The notes under the pieces were generated by a model. It ran no database searches. It was not told the origin of the DNA and was given only the letters and a program-made list of their open reading frames with translations. Made by a program: the position numbers and the translations under genes. Below are positions 33,885 through 43,076 of a DNA stretch of 64,000 nucleotides, piece by piece; the stretch's first letter is position 1; each line of letters starts with the position of its first letter. The stretch is taken from the NCBI GenBank assembly GCA_910586645.1, contig CAJUIS010000005.1:1-64000 (forward strand), given 5' to 3'. The DNA comes from an uncultured Lachnospiraceae bacterium (lineage in GTDB: Bacteria > Bacillota > Clostridia > Lachnospirales > Lachnospiraceae).

Positions 33885-35099
33885 TCACAATAAAAATTCT
33901 GATACTGCATAATTATTCAAATCCATTCCTGTCTCTGTCAGAAACAGCCTCGTCTGCGTTTCCACAAGCATTCCTTCCTCAGAAAGCTTCCGGATTACGT
34001 CTCCATATACATAATCCACAGTAAATCCAAATGTCTGGTAAAACCTGCTTTTTTCAATTCCTTCCGTCATGCGCAGCCCAAGAAACATAAATTCCTCCAT
34101 CTGAGCGTTTTTTGAAACCCATTGGGCGTTTTCATGGAGATTTGTGCCAAATATTTCTTTTCCCGCAGCTTCATCCAAAATCATTCCCGTCTCAAGCCTT
34201 CGGGAATTTTCAACATACTTTTTCAAATCCCTGAGATTGCTGTAACGCACTTCGCCCACCAAAGACGCCGCGCCAAGCCCCACGCCAAGATATTCTTTTC
34301 TCTTCCAATACCCTGTATTGTGCCTGCATGCGCGGCCTTTTTTTGCATAATTGGAAATCTCATACCGCGTATACCCATGCTGCGCCAAAAAATCCTGCGT
34401 CATTTTCCCAATCTGATAAGAAACGTCTTCCGTAGGAAGCTCCTCCGGCGTCATCCCCGCCTGTACTTTTACCATATCAAATTTATAACGGTCATAAAAA
34501 GGGGTGCCTTTCTCAATCGTCAGCGTATAGCAGGAAATATGTTCCGGATTTAATTTGACTGCCGAAAACAAAGTCCGGTAAAATTTTTCCGTTGTCTGGC
34601 CTGGCAGAGAGTCCATCAAATCCAGATTGATGTTGTCAAATCCAAAGTTCCTTGCCATCTCATAATTATGCAGAAACTGTTCAAATGTATGCGCCCTTCC
34701 AAGCGTCCGAAGCTCTTCTTCATCCGCCGACTGCAGGCCGATGCTGAGACGATTGATGCCCGCCCGCCTGTAACAGTCAAATTTTTTCTCTGTCAGAGAG
34801 CCGGGGTTGCACTCTATCGTAATCTCCGCATTTTTTCTTACAATAAAACAGCGCCGCACTTCTTTCATCAGTTCCCCGATATAAGACTCCCGCATAAAAG
34901 AAGGCGTTCCTCCGCCAATATAAATTGTATCTAAGATCCGTCCCTTCAATATGCTGTTTCCGTAAAATGCAATCTCTCTTTTTAAACCTTCCATATATGC
35001 AGACTGCGATTCTTCATCCGCAGGAGCGGATAAAAAATCGCAGTAATTGCATTTCTTCATGCAAAATGGAATATGGATGTACAATTCCAGTTCATTCAT
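33885..35099 (-). CDS. hemW: Radical SAM heme chaperone HemW
   Basis: 404 aa. The 4Fe-4S cluster motif is Cys-x3-Cys-x2-Cys in HIPFCMKKCNYCDF. It has the HemN-like GGGTPSFM, ECNPGSLTEKK, RLSIGLQSADEEELRTLGR and LDLMDSLPGQT, and a C-terminal HemN_C-type domain. It lacks the extra N-terminal region of true coproporphyrinogen dehydrogenase HemN, so HemW (heme insertion chaperone) is the better call. It follows lepA by 4 bp; the lepA-hemW pair is common in Firmicutes. Confidence 0.93.
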   Translation of the reverse strand: MNELELYIHIPFCMKKCNYCDFLSAPADEESQSAYMEGLKREIAFYGNSILKGRILDTIYIGGGTPSFMRESYIGELMKEVRRCFIVRKNAEITIECNPGSLTEKKFDCYRRAGINRLSIGLQSADEEELRTLGRAHTFEQFLHNYEMARNFGFDNINLDLMDSLPGQTTEKFYRTLFSAVKLNPEHISCYTLTIEKGTPFYDRYKFDMVKVQAGMTPEELPTEDVSYQIGKMTQDFLAQHGYTRYEISNYAKKGRACRHNTGYWKRKEYLGVGLGAASLVGEVRYSNLRDLKKYVENSRRLETGMILDEAAGKEIFGTNLHENAQWVSKNAQMEEFMFLGLRMTEGIEKSRFYQTFGFTVDYVYGDVIRKLSEEGMLVETQTRLFLTETGMDLNNYAVSEFLL

Positions 35100-35102
35100 T
35101 TG

Positions 35103-36914
35103 TCAATCCTCATCTAATTTCAGCACGCTCATAAATGCCTCCTGCGGAATTTCCACACTTCCTACCTGGCGCATCCGCTTTTTGCCTTCTTTTTGTTTTT
35201 CCAGAAGCTTTCTCTTACGGGTAATGTCGCCGCCGTAACATTTGGCAAGCACGTCTTTCCGCATGGCTTTTACCGTCTCCCTGGCAATCACTTTGCCGCC
35301 CACGGCAGCCTGAATCGGAATTTCAAACAGATGCCTGGGAATCTCGCCTTTTAAGCGCTCGCACATTTTCCTTCCCCGCTCATAAGCGCTGTCCTTAAAA
35401 ACGATAAAAGATAAAGCGTCCACCGGCTCTTTATTGATTAAAATATCAAGCTTCACAAGCTCCGAACGCACATAGCCTTTCAGCTCATAATCAAACGACG
35501 CATACCCTCTGGAACGGGATTTTAAAGCGTCAAAAAAATCATAGATAATCTCATTCAACGGCAGCTCATACTTAATCAGCGCACGCGTCTCTTCCATGTA
35601 TTCCATGCTGATATAAATGCCGCGCCGTTCCTGGCAAAGCTTCATAATCGCTCCCACGTATTCACTTGTCACCATAATTTCCGCCGATACAAACGGCTCT
35701 TCCATATATTCAATTTCAGAAGGATCCGGAAGATTGGACGGATTTGTCAGTTCAATCATTTCTCCGCTGCTCTTATAGACTTTATAAATTACGCCCGGCG
35801 CAGTCGTCACAAGATCCAGGTTAAACTCCCTCTCCAAACGTTCCTGGATAATCTCCAGATGAAGAAGCCCCAAAAAACCGCAGCGGAATCCAAATCCAAG
35901 CGCAAGGGACGTCTCCGGCTCATACTGCAAAGACGCGTCGTTAATCTGAAGCTTTTCCAGAGCGTCGCGCAAATCCGGATATTTTGCGCTGTCCGCCGGA
36001 TAGACGCCGCAGTATACCATGGGGTTGACTTTTTTATATCCAGGCAGAGGCTCTTTGCAGGGACGCTCCGCATTTGTCACTGTGTCCCCTATTCTGGTAT
36101 CTCTTACGTTCTTAATCCCCGCGGCAATGTATCCGACCATCCCGGCGGAAAGCTCTTTGCACGGAATAAACTGACCCGCGCCAAAATAACCGACTTCCAC
36201 AACGCCGTCCTCCGCATTCGTCGCCATCATGCGGATCTGATCGCCCACTTTTACGCTTCCTTCCATAATCCGGCAGAATACAATGACCCCTTTATAAGAA
36301 TCGTAAACCGCGTCAAAAATCAGGGCTGACAAAGGAGCTTTTGGATCTCCTTTGGGAGACGGGATTTTTGTCACGATCTGCTCCAATACCTGATCTATGT
36401 TTTGTCCCGTCTTGGCGGAAATCAGGGGAGCGTCCTGGGCTTCAATGCCAATGACATTCTCAATCTCTTCGATTACCGCTTCCGGCTGGGCGCTCGGCAG
36501 GTCAATCTTATTGATAACGGGCATTACGTCAAGATCATGATCCAGGGCCAGATATACATTGGCCAGCGTCTGCGCCTCAATGCCCTGGGCAGCGTCTATG
36601 ACAAGAATCGCCCCGTCGCAGGCTGCAAGGCTTCTGGACACTTCATAGTTAAAATCCACATGCCCCGGCGTGTCGATTAAATTAAAAATATATTCTTCTC
36701 CGTCTTTTGCCTTATATATAATGCGGACTGCCTGGGATTTAATCGTAATCCCCCGCTCCCGCTCCAAATCCATATTGTCAAGCACCTGGGCCTGCATCTC
36801 CCGGCTTGTCAATAAGCCTGTCTGTTCTATGATGCGGTCCGCCAGCGTAGACTTTCCATGATCAATATGGGCAATGATGCAAAAATTCCGAATTTTGCTC
36901 TGATCTGCTGCCAT
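35103..36914 (-). CDS. lepA: Elongation factor 4 (LepA)
   Basis: A 603-residue translational GTPase that acts on stalled or misarranged ribosomes. G1 AHIDHGKSTLADRI, G2/G3 ERGITIK and DTPGHVDF, G4 NKIDLPSA and G5 ISAKTG are intact. Domains II, III and V follow, with the LepA-specific C-terminal domain (GYASFDYELKGY, GKVIARETVKAMRKDVLAKCYGGD, RKRKLLEKQKEGKKRM). GGAGGAATCAC precedes the ATG. First gene of a lepA-hemW operon. Confidence 0.98.
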   Translation of the reverse strand: MAADQSKIRNFCIIAHIDHGKSTLADRIIEQTGLLTSREMQAQVLDNMDLERERGITIKSQAVRIIYKAKDGEEYIFNLIDTPGHVDFNYEVSRSLAACDGAILVIDAAQGIEAQTLANVYLALDHDLDVMPVINKIDLPSAQPEAVIEEIENVIGIEAQDAPLISAKTGQNIDQVLEQIVTKIPSPKGDPKAPLSALIFDAVYDSYKGVIVFCRIMEGSVKVGDQIRMMATNAEDGVVEVGYFGAGQFIPCKELSAGMVGYIAAGIKNVRDTRIGDTVTNAERPCKEPLPGYKKVNPMVYCGVYPADSAKYPDLRDALEKLQINDASLQYEPETSLALGFGFRCGFLGLLHLEIIQERLEREFNLDLVTTAPGVIYKVYKSSGEMIELTNPSNLPDPSEIEYMEEPFVSAEIMVTSEYVGAIMKLCQERRGIYISMEYMEETRALIKYELPLNEIIYDFFDALKSRSRGYASFDYELKGYVRSELVKLDILINKEPVDALSFIVFKDSAYERGRKMCERLKGEIPRHLFEIPIQAAVGGKVIARETVKAMRKDVLAKCYGGDITRKRKLLEKQKEGKKRMRQVGSVEIPQEAFMSVLKLDED

Positions 36915-36990
36915 GTGATTCCTCCAATCCGTAAAACATTATATCCCGTCTATTATACGAATATTTAAAGGATAACGCAAGCAAATGTTT

Positions 36991-37659
36991 TTATCTGCAG
37001 ATACACATCTTCATTGACATTGACGCGCGGTTCGCCGCCGTATTGTCAATCCAGCCGCTTTCTTTAACCTTTACTTTTTTCTTTCCGAGGGCTTTTTTCA
37101 AGAGTCTGCGGCATTTGGATTTCGTCACTTTTTTCCCATTCCACTCATAGTATGTTTCCTGCCCGGGATCGTCTTCTCCGGATATGCTGCTAAAGCATTT
37201 TCCTTTTCCATTTTTGGGAATTCTGTGATACGAAACGCTTCCGCCCATTCCATAGTACTGCATTTCAACCACTCCTTTTTTGGGATAAAAAGCGGTAATG
37301 GCATCGTTCTTCGCCAAAAGCTTCACTTTGTTTTTATGAAAATAATAGACTGCTTCATACCCTTCGTAATGGGACGCGTTTCCTACGCATTTTAAAAACA
37401 GCTCCGGCGCTTTGTCGGAATTTACGTCCGCCAGCATGAATTTAAAATCACCGGAATCATAGCTTTTATCAGACCACTTGATTTTACCCTGTCCCAAAAA
37501 ATTTTGATACGCCAAAATGGCTTTTTTTGCTTTTCCACTGACAGACGCCTTTCCTTTGCCCTTTGCCTGTGCAAAAACAGACGAACTCATAAAAACCGTT
37601 CCAAATGCCAGTATACAGACAAGAAAGCGCATGATTTCCTTTTTCCATTTTTTTTGCAT
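36991..37659 (-). CDS. Secreted hypothetical protein
   Basis: 222 aa, not assigned to a named family. A signal peptide (KKEIMRFLVCILAFGTVFM, then SSSVFAQA) is followed by a Lys-rich stretch (KGKGKASVSGKAKKAI). The mature part has the FG-GAP/VCBS-like phrase FMLADVNSDKAPELFLKCVG and a repeated strand pattern (AVYYFHKNKVKLLAKND; MQYYGMGGSVSYHRIP). Such proteins are common in gut Clostridia and of unknown role, probably cell-surface. It lies upstream of lepA's promoter region on the same strand, separated from the DUF6273 protein gene by a terminator. Confidence 0.7.
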   Translation of the reverse strand: MQKKWKKEIMRFLVCILAFGTVFMSSSVFAQAKGKGKASVSGKAKKAILAYQNFLGQGKIKWSDKSYDSGDFKFMLADVNSDKAPELFLKCVGNASHYEGYEAVYYFHKNKVKLLAKNDAITAFYPKKGVVEMQYYGMGGSVSYHRIPKNGKGKCFSSISGEDDPGQETYYEWNGKKVTKSKCRRLLKKALGKKKVKVKESGWIDNTAANRASMSMKMCICR

Positions 37660-37762
37660 TGCATTTTCTCCTTTTGCTTTTTGATAAGATCATTATATCG
37701 GCGCGCAGAATTTATGTCAATAAATCTTCCCCTTTGTCTTTGCGTTTAAAATTATGCCCCGC

Positions 37763-37808
37763 ATAAAAAACAGCCGCAGGACAGATAAAAACTCTGCCGC
37801 GGCTGTTG
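37763..37808 (-). terminator. Terminator after the DUF6273 protein gene
   Basis: Minus strand AACAGCCGCGGCAGAG pairs imperfectly with CTGTCCTGCGGCTGTT around a T-rich loop, followed by TTTTATG. It lies 12 bp after the stop codon. Confidence 0.75.
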
Positions 37809-37819
37809 TCCCTGTTCTT

Positions 37820-39535
37820 TTATTTGATCCGGATTGTCACTGTTTTTTTCTTCCCGCTTCCGTCTGCGGCCGCAGCCGTTATTTTCACGGTTTTATTCTT
37901 TCCGGCTTTGTATGTTTTGACTCTGCCCGCATGATTTACTGTGGCATATTTCGGATTGCTGCTGCTCCATACAAGCTTTGCGTTTACATTCTTCTGCGGC
38001 GTCACTTTTGCCGTAAGCTTTAAAGCTTTTCCTGCTTTTACCGTCTTTTTTCCGGACACTGTGATTTTCTTTATGGCTTTTTTCATGGACGTAATTTTAT
38101 ACGTGCCTTTTACCCCGCTGCCGTCTGCCGCCGTCGCCGTAATTGTAACGGTTTTTCCACCGGAACCTTTTTTCATTGTCACAACGCCGCGGCTGCTTAC
38201 CTGAGCAATTTTGGGATTGTCCGTTTTCCATATGACTGTCTTATCTGTGGCTCCAAACGGCTCTATATCCGCCGTAAGCTTTATTTTCTTTCCTGCCGCA
38301 ATCTTTGCTGATATGCCCTTTACTCTGATCCGGTATACTTTTACCGGATCTTTCCCTGCCGTCCCGGCGTCTGTGCCGCCAGAATCTTTGTCGCCGTTAT
38401 TTCCGGTATTCTGATTTCCCCAATCGTACGGATTAAACGGCTCCACCGGATTCAAATCCCTTGCGTCTGCGGAAGTGACCGTTCCCGCATAGCTCCACTG
38501 ATCGGTATGCCTGCTCAAATCAAGATAAATCGCCGGACGTACGCCAACCGTATGCTTTTCCAGGGAGCGTCCGGAAGTGACTACCGATCCGTCGTCATAG
38601 ACGTTCATCGCCATGTCCCTGGAAGCGCCCGCCGTACGCAGCCACCAGCAGCAATTCCTCCGGACTCCTTTCGGCGTATGCGTATAACTGCTGTGCACTC
38701 CTCTGGCCGCCGCATAGGCGGTCATCCGGCACCTGCGCGCTTCGTCAGAACAAAAATCCCAGTAGTGGAAACCATAGGCCTGAGACGTATCCGTGCCGTA
38801 AAGCTCCTCCTCCATCAGCAAAAACACTTTATCCGTCGTATCGCCGCATCCTGGCGTATAATAGTCTGTGTTTGCGGGATTTTTCAGTTCGCTGTCCAAA
38901 ATAGCCGCCTGCTCCGCCGCCGAAAACGCATCTCCCATAAAACTGTTTTCCCTGTAATCCTTTTTCTGCTCGTTCGCATCCGCTCCATAGCCGTTCAGCC
39001 AGCTTCGAATCGTGCTGACATCCCATGCAGCCTGAATGCTGAGTCCGTCCTGATCGTGGAATTTCTGATCGTCCAGCGCTTCGTTTGAAAGTAGCAGCGC
39101 TCTGTCTTCTTCCACCGAAAGGACTCTCCAGCGAATCGGTTCATAACGGAAATAATGATAAGTCGTATCATCCGGCCAGCGGTATGTGCTCGATCCCGGA
39201 AAAAGGGAATCCCCTTTTTTCATCCTCCGGTACCTGACGCCCCCGATTGTAATGTCGCCTTTCTCATCCCATCCTGACGCTGCAGCCAGCGCGGCATATG
39301 CCGGATCTTCGCTTTTCACCCTGCTTTGCGGATAACTTCCGAAATATACGCAGTCCCACGTAAAGTTTTTTCCCGCTTCAAGATCCGAATCCGTCTCCCA
39401 TGACGGATTTAAAAGCATCCGTCCTTCCTCTGCGCGCACATCCGGAGAAACGGACGGGGCAAGAAGCATTCCTGTCAAAAATAAAGTCAGCAGACGTTTT
39501 TTTGTCCTGTCATTCGTTTTTCTTGTTCCTTTCAT
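37820..39535 (-). CDS. Secreted DUF6273-type protein with two C-terminal Ig-like (Big_2) domains
   Basis: 571 aa. A signal peptide (KKRLLTLFLTGMLLAPSVS, cleavage near VRAEEG) is followed by a DUF6273-like domain of ~280 residues, marked by WDCVYFGSYPQSRV, YRWRVLSVEEDRALLLSNEALD, WWLRTAGA and VGVRPAIYLDLS. A Gly/Asn linker (NQNTGNNGDKDSGG) precedes two bacterial Ig-like domains (ISAKIAAGKKIKLTADIEP... and KTVKAGKALKLTAKVTPQ...). It is probably displayed on the surface or secreted; function unknown. The ATG at 39535 has AAAGGAGAACAAT upstream; an ATG 30 nt earlier is also in frame. Confidence 0.8.
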   Translation of the reverse strand: MKGTRKTNDRTKKRLLTLFLTGMLLAPSVSPDVRAEEGRMLLNPSWETDSDLEAGKNFTWDCVYFGSYPQSRVKSEDPAYAALAAASGWDEKGDITIGGVRYRRMKKGDSLFPGSSTYRWPDDTTYHYFRYEPIRWRVLSVEEDRALLLSNEALDDQKFHDQDGLSIQAAWDVSTIRSWLNGYGADANEQKKDYRENSFMGDAFSAAEQAAILDSELKNPANTDYYTPGCGDTTDKVFLLMEEELYGTDTSQAYGFHYWDFCSDEARRCRMTAYAAARGVHSSYTHTPKGVRRNCCWWLRTAGASRDMAMNVYDDGSVVTSGRSLEKHTVGVRPAIYLDLSRHTDQWSYAGTVTSADARDLNPVEPFNPYDWGNQNTGNNGDKDSGGTDAGTAGKDPVKVYRIRVKGISAKIAAGKKIKLTADIEPFGATDKTVIWKTDNPKIAQVSSRGVVTMKKGSGGKTVTITATAADGSGVKGTYKITSMKKAIKKITVSGKKTVKAGKALKLTAKVTPQKNVNAKLVWSSSNPKYATVNHAGRVKTYKAGKNKTVKITAAAADGSGKKKTVTIRIK

Positions 39536-39654
39536 ATTGTTCTCCTTTCCACTTTGTTTTTTCATAATAAACGCATGAACTTTTTTTGCAAAGCGTTCCA
39601 GAATTCACTTTTTAAATTTTACAAAAAACATCTGTTCCATGAAACAGCGCGCCG

Positions 39655-41004
39655 CTATACCATCTTTCGCACCTTTTTCAAATACCAATATCCCGCAAAA
39701 ACCCCAAGCGCCGTCCATTTTGCCAGAATTGAAGCGCAGTAAGCCGGATAACCAAAGCGCGGAACAAAGAACAACGCAAATACGATTGTCACGCTCATTT
39801 CCAGAATCCCCAGATAAATCAGCTTATCATAACACCCCATCGACTGAAGGGAATTTCGGAAAATCATCGCCGCGCCAAGGCCAAAAAACCCGGGTATGCA
39901 AATCATAAGCCACAGCTTTCCGGCCGCAATGACTTCCATCTGAGCCGTTCCTCCCGCCAGAAAACGAATCAGAAACGCGCCTGCCGTCACGCTGGCAGAC
40001 CAGACGAAAACAGTGCAAATCACATGCAGGGCAAACAGCCTGCGGTTATAAAAACGAATCGCCCGATACTCTTTTCTTCCCATATTCTGCCCCGCAGCCA
40101 TTCCGGCCGTCTGGGCAAGCGCAGAAAGCGGAACCAGAAAGAAATTGGACAGACTGTCAGAAAGAGAGCTTCCGGCAAGAATCGCGGAAGGCAAAGCGTT
40201 CTGCGCCCTCTGCATGAAAAACCCTCCGACGCCTACCAGAATCATCATTCCGGATTTTGAGCATCCGCTTGCCAAAAGCTCCCTGTAAATGCCCGCCGGA
40301 ATCTGTTTTACATTTACAAAAACAGCATACCCGCCATATCTTTTTTTCATATAAAAAAGCAGAATCCCGCCCAGCAGCGTATTATTGATCAGTACGGCAA
40401 GCGGCGGCCCGTATATGCCCGGCACAACGGAAATCACGGCAAGCAAAAGCAATGTCTGCGAAACAACGCCGGCCGCCGTTAATGCGCCCGGAAATCCGGA
40501 ATCGCCCATGCCCTGCAGTACGCACACCATAAGATTTCGAAACCCCAGAAATCCTGTCCCTAAAATCAGTATGCAAAGATAGCTGCGGCACATATCCCAC
40601 AGTTCTCCCGGAATCCCCGCCATCTTCATCAAAGGCGCAATGCCCGCCAGGAGAATAACAGACAGCGCAAACAACGCCGCTGTACATACAGCCGCGGCCG
40701 TAAAGCTTTTTCGGTAAAACTCTTTATCTCCGCTTCCATAACAGCGGCTTAAATAAAATCCGAATCCGGTCGTCATTCCGTTTGCAATAAAACTCTGCAT
40801 TGACACAAACGCCCCGCAGGCCCCAAAAACGGCAATGGCAGTTATACTTAACGAACGGCTGACGACAGCGGCATGAAACAGGCCGTATGCCTGCTGGAAA
40901 AAACCGGAACCCGCAACAGGAAGCGCAAACCGTAAAATCTCCCTTCCGGCGTTTTTGGTGCAAAACCTCTGTTCTTCTATTTCCTTTCTTCTGTTTTCTT
41001 TCAC
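39655..41004 (-). CDS. MATE family efflux transporter
   Basis: A 449-residue protein with about 12 membrane segments and the two MatE repeats (first: ILRFALPVAGSGFFQQAYGL and YLSRCYGSGDKEFYRK; second: GCSKSGMMILVGVGGFFMQ and GMAAGQNMGRKEY). It is a cation-driven exporter of unknown substrate. The start is a GTG at 41004 that overlaps the TGA of the STAND gene (GTGA), with GGAGGGC upstream, so it is translationally coupled to that gene. Unlike many stand-alone MATE genes it thus belongs to a three-gene unit with a regulator-like ATPase. Confidence 0.88.
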   Translation of the reverse strand: MKENRRKEIEEQRFCTKNAGREILRFALPVAGSGFFQQAYGLFHAAVVSRSLSITAIAVFGACGAFVSMQSFIANGMTTGFGFYLSRCYGSGDKEFYRKSFTAAAVCTAALFALSVILLAGIAPLMKMAGIPGELWDMCRSYLCILILGTGFLGFRNLMVCVLQGMGDSGFPGALTAAGVVSQTLLLLAVISVVPGIYGPPLAVLINNTLLGGILLFYMKKRYGGYAVFVNVKQIPAGIYRELLASGCSKSGMMILVGVGGFFMQRAQNALPSAILAGSSLSDSLSNFFLVPLSALAQTAGMAAGQNMGRKEYRAIRFYNRRLFALHVICTVFVWSASVTAGAFLIRFLAGGTAQMEVIAAGKLWLMICIPGFFGLGAAMIFRNSLQSMGCYDKLIYLGILEMSVTIVFALFFVPRFGYPAYCASILAKWTALGVFAGYWYLKKVRKMV

Positions 41005-43076
41005 GTTTCGCCCTCCCTTTTTTTCCACGCCTGTTCTATCTTAAGCCGCTCCGGATAATTCTCGTCAAAATATTTCTCCGCAAGCTTCCTTGCCATACTT
41101 AAACATTTTCCGGCACGGGAAAAATCTCCAAGCCGCTCCCGTAAAACAGCCTCGTCATACAGGATATATACGCCTGTCGCTCCGCCTTCCTTTAACTCTT
41201 TTGCAATCTCCTTTGCCTTTTGGCACCAGACAAGCGCTTCTTCGTTTTCCTGTTCTTCCATACAGACTCTCGTATGCTCGATATATGCATTCTGCAGCCA
41301 GCAGGACATGACGCGGGCGTTCCTATCCGCCGCAATTTCAGCAAGATAAATTTCTTCGGCGCACAAAAGCGTCTCTTTCGCCTCTTCATATTTCCCATGC
41401 AAAGTAAGATAACGGCTGTACTTCATACGGTACAAAGCCTCTGAAAACGGATCTTTTTCCTCTAAATCCCGGTAGGCGGCCCATGCCCTTTCATACCACA
41501 GCGCGGCGCATTTCCTCTCGTTTTGATTGTGATAAACAGACGCGGCAAGATGGGCCGCCCGCGCCGTATCCGGATGGGAACGGCCAAACGCCGCGCAGCA
41601 TTGCTGATACAATGCCTGCGTATGGCTGCGCGCAAAACTCCACAGTCCAAGCTGCCATAAAAGATCCGTCAGTCCGAAAATCAAATCCATGCAGCTTTCC
41701 TCAATCAACGGCAGAGCGTCAAAAACAGCAGGAATATATGCCTGATATTTCATTTTTTCCCGAACCGGCATATTCCAGAAATTCGACGTTTCCTGCACGA
41801 AATCAGAAAGAAAAACGCGGCAGTCAGACCAGGATGGATTTAATGTTTCCAAAATTTCACGGCGCACAACAGGATGCAGGGAAATATTATTTCGTCCGGC
41901 GTCATATTCCAAAATTCCGCCGTCTTTTAATTTCCATACCAGAGACTCTTCCATATGCCTGCAAAGACGCAAAAACCGCTTCATTTCCATCCCTGTAACC
42001 GGAAGCAGAGAAGCGTTTTTTAAAATTTCCTGCTCTTTTTTTGAAAAATTCAAAAGTCCAAAGATATGTTTCTTAATCCTGAAAAGCTCTGCCGCCCGTA
42101 CAGACGGAGGAATCTTTTTGACGGCGCATTCTCTCGCCCAAAGCATTCCATACAGCGTATGCCCGCGAAACGTCCTGAAAACGGAAAGCACGTCTTCTTT
42201 TTCTTTGCCGGATAGGGTTTCCCTGTAATAAAACGAAAACAGACGCAGCAAATCATTTTCTTTTAACGCTAAGACTTCAATTCCGTTTCTTCCGATGCAT
42301 GCCGGATTCATCCTTGTCGTAACCAAAAGATGGCAGGGCAGACGAAGCGTCTCCAAAAGAAGCGGATCGCGCAGATTGTCAAAATTGTCAATGACAAGAA
42401 GCGTCCTCTCATCTGTGATTTTTGCAATCGTTTTTAATTTGCGCCTGGCATACCAGCCAAGCTCCGCCCGCTTTCCCTGCGGCGTATAAATCATATTCTG
42501 TACGCAGATAAGGGAATCATCCGCAAAAAGCTCCCGAAGGCCGCGGTTGCAGACAGCATATACCACGGTATCGTACTGCGCGGCATATTCCCTTACATAC
42601 GCTTTTGCCACTGTGCTTTTCCCAATTCCCCCAATGCCGTACAAAAATGCCGTTCCTTCTTTCTGAAGCGTTTCGGCGGTCTGTTCCAGTTCTGTTTCTC
42701 TTCCAAGCGCTTCCTCCCCTTCCGGCGCGCTGCGTTCCAGCAGCCGGAATTTCTGACCGTCGTTCTTTCTTTTTTGCAGAAGCGTTTCAAAAAGACGCGC
42801 CAGCCTGTCCCAAAGCGCGTCTTCTTTTTCCTGATATGCAGGCAGTCTTGCAAAGACGGACATCAGAATTTCATTCCATTCTCCGGCCTCTTCTTCAGAC
42901 ATTCCCTCCCGGTTCTCTTCTCCCGGAAGAATCAGCCATTTTGTATAAGAAAGAGACATTTCCTTTAAAATGTCTGCAATCTGCGCCTGTTTTTCAAAGC
43001 TTTCTTTCATTCCGATTCCTGCGCCGCGGTATTTCAGCCAGTTTTCAATCCGATTCAGGCAGTCTCGTTTTTGCAT
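41001..43076 (-). CDS. STAND/NB-ARC-type ATPase with C-terminal helical (TPR-like) repeats
   Basis: 691 aa. Residues 1-130 are helical, with no recognised effector or DNA-binding domain. The NTPase follows: LGRETEL entry motif, Walker A FLYGIGGIGKSTVAK (147-155), Walker B TLLVIDNFDNL (225-233), sensor-like HLLVTTRMNP and a winged-helix-like region. From about 480 to the end it has TPR-like helical pairs (QALYQQCCAAFGRSHPDTARA; AALWYERAWAAYRDLEEKDP; ALVWCQKAKEIAKELKEGG). STAND proteins are ligand-gated switches used in regulation, apoptosis-like defence and immunity. The ATG at 43076 has GGAGGAGAGAAA upstream and overlaps the 326-aa gene by 32 bp. Confidence 0.82.
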   Translation of the reverse strand: MQKRDCLNRIENWLKYRGAGIGMKESFEKQAQIADILKEMSLSYTKWLILPGEENREGMSEEEAGEWNEILMSVFARLPAYQEKEDALWDRLARLFETLLQKRKNDGQKFRLLERSAPEGEEALGRETELEQTAETLQKEGTAFLYGIGGIGKSTVAKAYVREYAAQYDTVVYAVCNRGLRELFADDSLICVQNMIYTPQGKRAELGWYARRKLKTIAKITDERTLLVIDNFDNLRDPLLLETLRLPCHLLVTTRMNPACIGRNGIEVLALKENDLLRLFSFYYRETLSGKEKEDVLSVFRTFRGHTLYGMLWARECAVKKIPPSVRAAELFRIKKHIFGLLNFSKKEQEILKNASLLPVTGMEMKRFLRLCRHMEESLVWKLKDGGILEYDAGRNNISLHPVVRREILETLNPSWSDCRVFLSDFVQETSNFWNMPVREKMKYQAYIPAVFDALPLIEESCMDLIFGLTDLLWQLGLWSFARSHTQALYQQCCAAFGRSHPDTARAAHLAASVYHNQNERKCAALWYERAWAAYRDLEEKDPFSEALYRMKYSRYLTLHGKYEEAKETLLCAEEIYLAEIAADRNARVMSCWLQNAYIEHTRVCMEEQENEEALVWCQKAKEIAKELKEGGATGVYILYDEAVLRERLGDFSRAGKCLSMARKLAEKYFDENYPERLKIEQAWKKREGET